From the NCBI GenBank assembly GCA_937871985.1, contig CALMPB010000502.1, forward strand, positions 1 through 5,597: DNA of 5,597 nt, read 5' to 3'. The notes below the pieces were generated by a model that worked only from the letters and a program-made list of their open reading frames with translations, made no database searches and had not been told where the DNA came from. The DNA comes from an uncultured Burkholderiaceae bacterium (GTDB taxonomy: Bacteria > Pseudomonadota > Gammaproteobacteria > Burkholderiales > Burkholderiaceae). Positions 5,587-5,597 of this stretch are shown piece after piece. Position 1 is the first letter of the stretch. Every line of letters starts with the position of its first letter. The translations under genes and the position numbers were made by a program.

Positions 5587-5597
5587 GGGGGGGGGGG
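5587..5597. repeat. Homopolymer of at least eleven Gs at the window edge
   Basis: The window ends inside a G run, so its true length is unknown. On the minus strand it is a C tract ending two bases before an ATG at 5584. That ATG opens a 102-codon frame without a ribosome binding site, so a start there is doubtful. Confidence 0.9.

Larger units (their letters stand above)
4530..5597. other. Long region without a defensible gene
   Basis: About 1.07 kb upstream of the flagellin promoter has open frames on both strands, up to 241 codons on the minus strand (4717-5442), but none reads as a convincing complete protein. Those frames lack a good ribosome binding site, are rich in Arg, Pro and Cys, and are crossed by long G tracts. 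The stretch contains G homopolymers at 4578-4585, 5109-5119 and 5587-5597, a palindrome at 4688-4704, and a possible methyltransferase remnant near the right end. A minus-strand piece at about 4960-5070 (DHLSELVLSHSVALLNINAL) looks somewhat protein-like but matches nothing I know. I read the region as a decayed gene plus a long flagellin upstream region. Confidence 0.55.

Overview
The window looks like chromosomal DNA from a betaproteobacterium of the Alcaligenaceae (Bordetella/Achromobacter type). The main reason is the flagellin, whose first ~80 and last ~80 residues read like Bordetella-group FlaA/FliC. The moderately GC-rich coding sequence and the YjfB-type small protein agree with this. 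The genus is an inference; no search was run.

Layout, left to right. Bases 1-35 are the probable 3' end of a plus-strand gene, closed by a strong hairpin with A and T flanks (76-116) that can terminate both strands. All recognisable complete genes after that are on the minus strand. A 64-aa YjfB-family putative motility protein (253-447) has its own sigma70-like promoter (490-519). Next is a toxin-antitoxin pair in HigB-HigA order. The XRE-type antitoxin (548-868) is intact, while the RelE/Gp49-type toxin (865-1225) is broken by an amber codon and by one extra base. A perfect palindrome (1229-1246) immediately upstream of the toxin is the likely autoregulatory operator. A 285-aa protein of unknown function (1464-2321) has a coiled coil, one membrane span, a long Pro/Ala-rich linker and a C-terminal four-cysteine domain.

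The dominant gene is flagellin, fliC (2663-4396, 577 aa). It has a 12-bp terminator hairpin downstream (2542-2569), a good ribosome binding site, a hairpin in the leader and a FliA (sigma28) type promoter at 4502-4528. Its large central domain resembles Escherichia coli-type H-antigen flagellin more than the short B. bronchiseptica flagellin.

From about 4530 to the right edge there is no gene I can defend. This stretch holds three G homopolymers (8, 11 and at least 11 bases), a perfect 17-bp palindrome (4688-4704) and, near the right end on the minus strand, short frame-scattered pieces that resemble the start of a class I SAM-dependent methyltransferase. I read it as a decayed accessory gene upstream of flagellin, possibly once part of a flagellin-modification locus.

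Functionally, the window combines motility genes (flagellin and a motility-associated small protein) with an eroding toxin-antitoxin module and gene remnants. I found no convincing new multi-gene system. The best leads are the orphan antitoxin with its operator, the four-cysteine membrane protein, the enterobacterial-like flagellin core and the long G tracts.
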